Origin: Anaerocolumna sp.
GTDB lineage: Bacteria; Bacillota; Clostridia; Lachnospirales; Lachnospiraceae
DNA: 64,000 nt
Direction of reading: 5' to 3'
NCBI GenBank assembly: GCA_029239975.1
Contig: JARBTX010000008.1
Location: 1 to 64,000 of the forward strand
The notes below the pieces were generated by a model. It was given only the letters and a program-made list of their open reading frames with translations. It was not told the DNA's origin and searched no databases. Both the position numbers and the translations under genes were made by a program. Of the stretch, positions 61,563-64,000 are shown one piece after another (within the stretch, counting starts at the first letter, position 1; each line of letters begins with the position of its first letter).

Positions 61563-62893
61563 TATTCTATATACGCTCCATTCCTGCGAAGAATATTTCT
61601 AAGGTTATTGGTGTCAATATCACGCACATCAAAGGTATCACAAGCTAATGTAGCTGCTGTTCCAGCTGCTTGACCAGTAACCAAACACACTGGCATAACT
61701 CTTACACTTCCCTGAACTCTGTGTTCACAGGCAATGCTTCTTCCTGCCACCAACAAATTCTTAATATTTTTTGGAATTAGACTTCGATAAGGAATACCAT
61801 GGGATTCACCGTCTGAATAGGATTCCCACTCTTCTTCTCCGTTGCTTTCCCCATTTATAATTTTCTCATTCTTATCAATTGAATGATGAACATCTAAGAA
61901 ATAGCAATTACGTCCAATTTCATCTGGAAAGGAACGTCGTTCTATATAGTCCTTAAATGTAATCTTATATTCTCCAATGATTCTTCTAGAATCTCTAATT
62001 CCCATGGATGGTGCCGTAGCTATTAAGTAGGATGCACCATATGTCTCTGGAAGATATTCTTTTAATCCTTGATGTAACTGATATGCTAACTGTCTTCCTT
62101 TTATTAAGGCTTCTGATACACTGAAAGGATTTGTAGAATCAACGTTCCATAAATGTCCGGCATTAAACCCTACTGTACGTGGTCCAATCAATGAATTGCA
62201 ACAATGTGGATCAACTACTAACGGATATTTTTCTGATCTTGCAATATCATATATTGCACAATCCGGATTATTCATATGAAGAAAAGGGGAGTTATGGTAA
62301 TGATATTCATCTACATTTGTAATTGCAAAGCACTGAGTTGAAGGTTGAACTTCTCCACTGCCTTCTTCACCATATTCAAAAGATAACCCTGACATAGCTA
62401 CAAGGTCAGCGTCTCCAGTACAGTCAATATAAATCTTACTTTGATAAGCTAAAATCCCTGCTTTATTGGTTGCTACTATATATTCTATTTTTTTATCTGT
62501 ATTTACAGCTGATACTACTTGGGTGTTAAATAAAACCGTTACACCAGCATCTACTACCATTTGGTCATAGACTCTTTTTAGCGCTTCTGGGTCTATTGGT
62601 ACCCAATCCAGATCTCCTGCTTTTACATGTTTCATATTTGCTTTTGCTTTCTCAAATACTTCAAGAGCAATACCACGATAAACTACTTTCGTGCGATCTG
62701 AAAATGGACACCAAGCAGGCACAAGTCCATTGGTTCCCATACCACCTAATGCTCCTGTTGATTCAATTAACAATACGCTTGCTCCTTCTCTTGCAGCAGA
62801 TATTGCAGCAGCACAACCAGATGGTCCACCACCTACAACAATAATATCAAATTGATTATTTAAAGGTATGTCTTTAGAAAATTGAATGTTCAT
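61562..62893 (-). CDS. FAD-dependent oxidoreductase
   Basis: [52 protein letters not shown]. Confidence 0.9.
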
Positions 62894-62959
62894 TTCTTCC
62901 TCCTTGCTATGTTATATTATAATCTCTAAGCGTTTGCTTCGATGTGATATCCAAATGTA

Positions 62960-64000
62960 TTAATAAATAACCGTCATAATTGAATGAGCTCCTAGTGTTA
63001 AATCACTAATGTTGTCATTATCGCAAAGCTTAAAATCACATGCACTATCCGTTTTATTAAGTATTACTATTACCTTCTCTCCATCTGGATTAACAAAACC
63101 TACAGTCTCCAACTGATCACTAAAACGAGATACTACAATCCTTTTTGCACCTTTCTTAATAAAACGGCTAAAATGTCCAATATAAAAATAAGAAAGTTTT
63201 AGTTCAATTGTATCTTTATCTGGGTCACACATAACAGGAGCATCACAGTAGTTTCCTACATGATTTGGGCCTCCATCAGAATCTAAAATTACATTCCAAT
63301 CTAAATAAGCATTCATACCCGAATTTAAGTTTCCAATTATATCATGTGCATATTTTTCTGCTATTGTAACTGGATTCGGATTTCTATAAAGTGAAAACTC
63401 AGCACATCCTTCTGAGAATATTAATTCTTTTTCAGGAAACTTATCTCGCACCAATTTTAATGCTTCAAAATGATCTCCTGAATACCAGTGAAAGGCGATA
63501 CCATCTATACATTCATAAGCTTCTTTATCAGATATTGTTGCAACTGCACGATCATAAACTCTTTCTTTGTTATGATCCCAAATATTAATCTTTACATGTT
63601 CTAGTCCATGTTTATTTAACACTTTCTTTAAGTAATTACATGCGAAATTCTTCTCATCTTCTACAGTAAAAACACAGGAATCCCATCTTTGAATCGCTTT
63701 TGGTTCATTTTGAATGGTTATTCTGGTTACATCAATTCCATGATTTTTATATTCTATAATATATCTGGCTATAACTTCTGCCCATCTTTGGTAATATTCC
63801 GGAAGTAATATTCCACCCTGGTTCATTTGTTTATTGGATTTCATAAAGGCTGGTGGACTCCAAGGGCTGCCTAGAAATTGTATGTTAGGATTTTTCTTTA
63901 GCGCTTCTTTAACATAGGGAATAACATACTTTTCATCCTGTTCCAATGAAAAACTACGAAGTTTGGTATCTGTCTCATCTGTTACATATGCGCTGTTTCC
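62960..64000 (-). CDS. GH30 family glycoside hydrolase, truncated by window edge
   Basis: FLGSPWSPPAFMKSN, TIQNEP, LIFSEGCAE; reading frame stays open past 63946 to 64000. Confidence 0.88.
   Translation of the reverse strand, partial: GNSAYVTDETDTKLRSFSLEQDEKYVIPYVKEALKKNPNIQFLGSPWSPPAFMKSNKQMNQGGILLPEYYQRWAEVIARYIIEYKNHGIDVTRITIQNEPKAIQRWDSCVFTVEDEKNFACNYLKKVLNKHGLEHVKINIWDHNKERVYDRAVATISDKEAYECIDGIAFHWYSGDHFEALKLVRDKFPEKELIFSEGCAEFSLYRNPNPVTIAEKYAHDIIGNLNSGMNAYLDWNVILDSDGGPNHVGNYCDAPVMCDPDKDTIELKLSYFYIGHFSRFIKKGAKRIVVSRFSDQLETVGFVNPDGEKVIVILNKTDSACDFKLCDNDNISDLTLGAHSIMTVIY

Overview
AT-rich 64 kb window from a Firmicutes/Clostridia-like chromosome (possibly Lachnospiraceae; inferred from gene content, not confirmed). 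Its core (about 6.0-34.2 kb) is a near-complete hem/cob cluster: C5-pathway tetrapyrrole genes (hemA, met8-like, hemC, cobA-hemD fusion, hemB, hemL), the anaerobic cbi/cob cobalamin pathway, and a cobalt transport/chelatase operon (cbiMNQO-cbiK) behind a clear cobalamin riboswitch. Flanks carry ABC and MATE exporters, an iron alcohol dehydrogenase, AraC/HxlR/MarR/CsoR regulators, a CPC-type metal ATPase, an L,D-transpeptidase, an LTA-synthase-like protein, and a glycoside hydrolase region (GH2 x2, GH16, GH30, chemoreceptor). No phage, CRISPR or classical defence system was seen. The most unusual signals are non-coding. (1) A palindromic MITE-like family has two ~152 bp full copies, one half copy and one 38 bp mini copy. 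Three copies are flanked by 12-bp direct repeats (12/12, 10/12, 9/12 matches), and those three end 29-33 bp before a start codon; both full copies carry a conserved promoter-like sequence pointing into the gene. (2) A second inverted-repeat element with TGTCAAAAG ends sits beside two of these copies and, in one case, supplies the C-terminal codons and stop of cbiB. (3) Tandem arrays built from the last codons plus stop codon of the preceding gene follow hemA (33 bp unit), cobB (12 bp x 17) and cbiK (14 bp unit). (4) A five-unit 20-bp CsoR-operator-like array fills the csoR 5' UTR, and a CsoR-type dyad sits between the -35 and -10 of the ATPase promoter. (5) The first ABC gene has a structured leader with a mini-ORF and terminator. 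All calls come from reading the sequence only; no database or folding tool was run.
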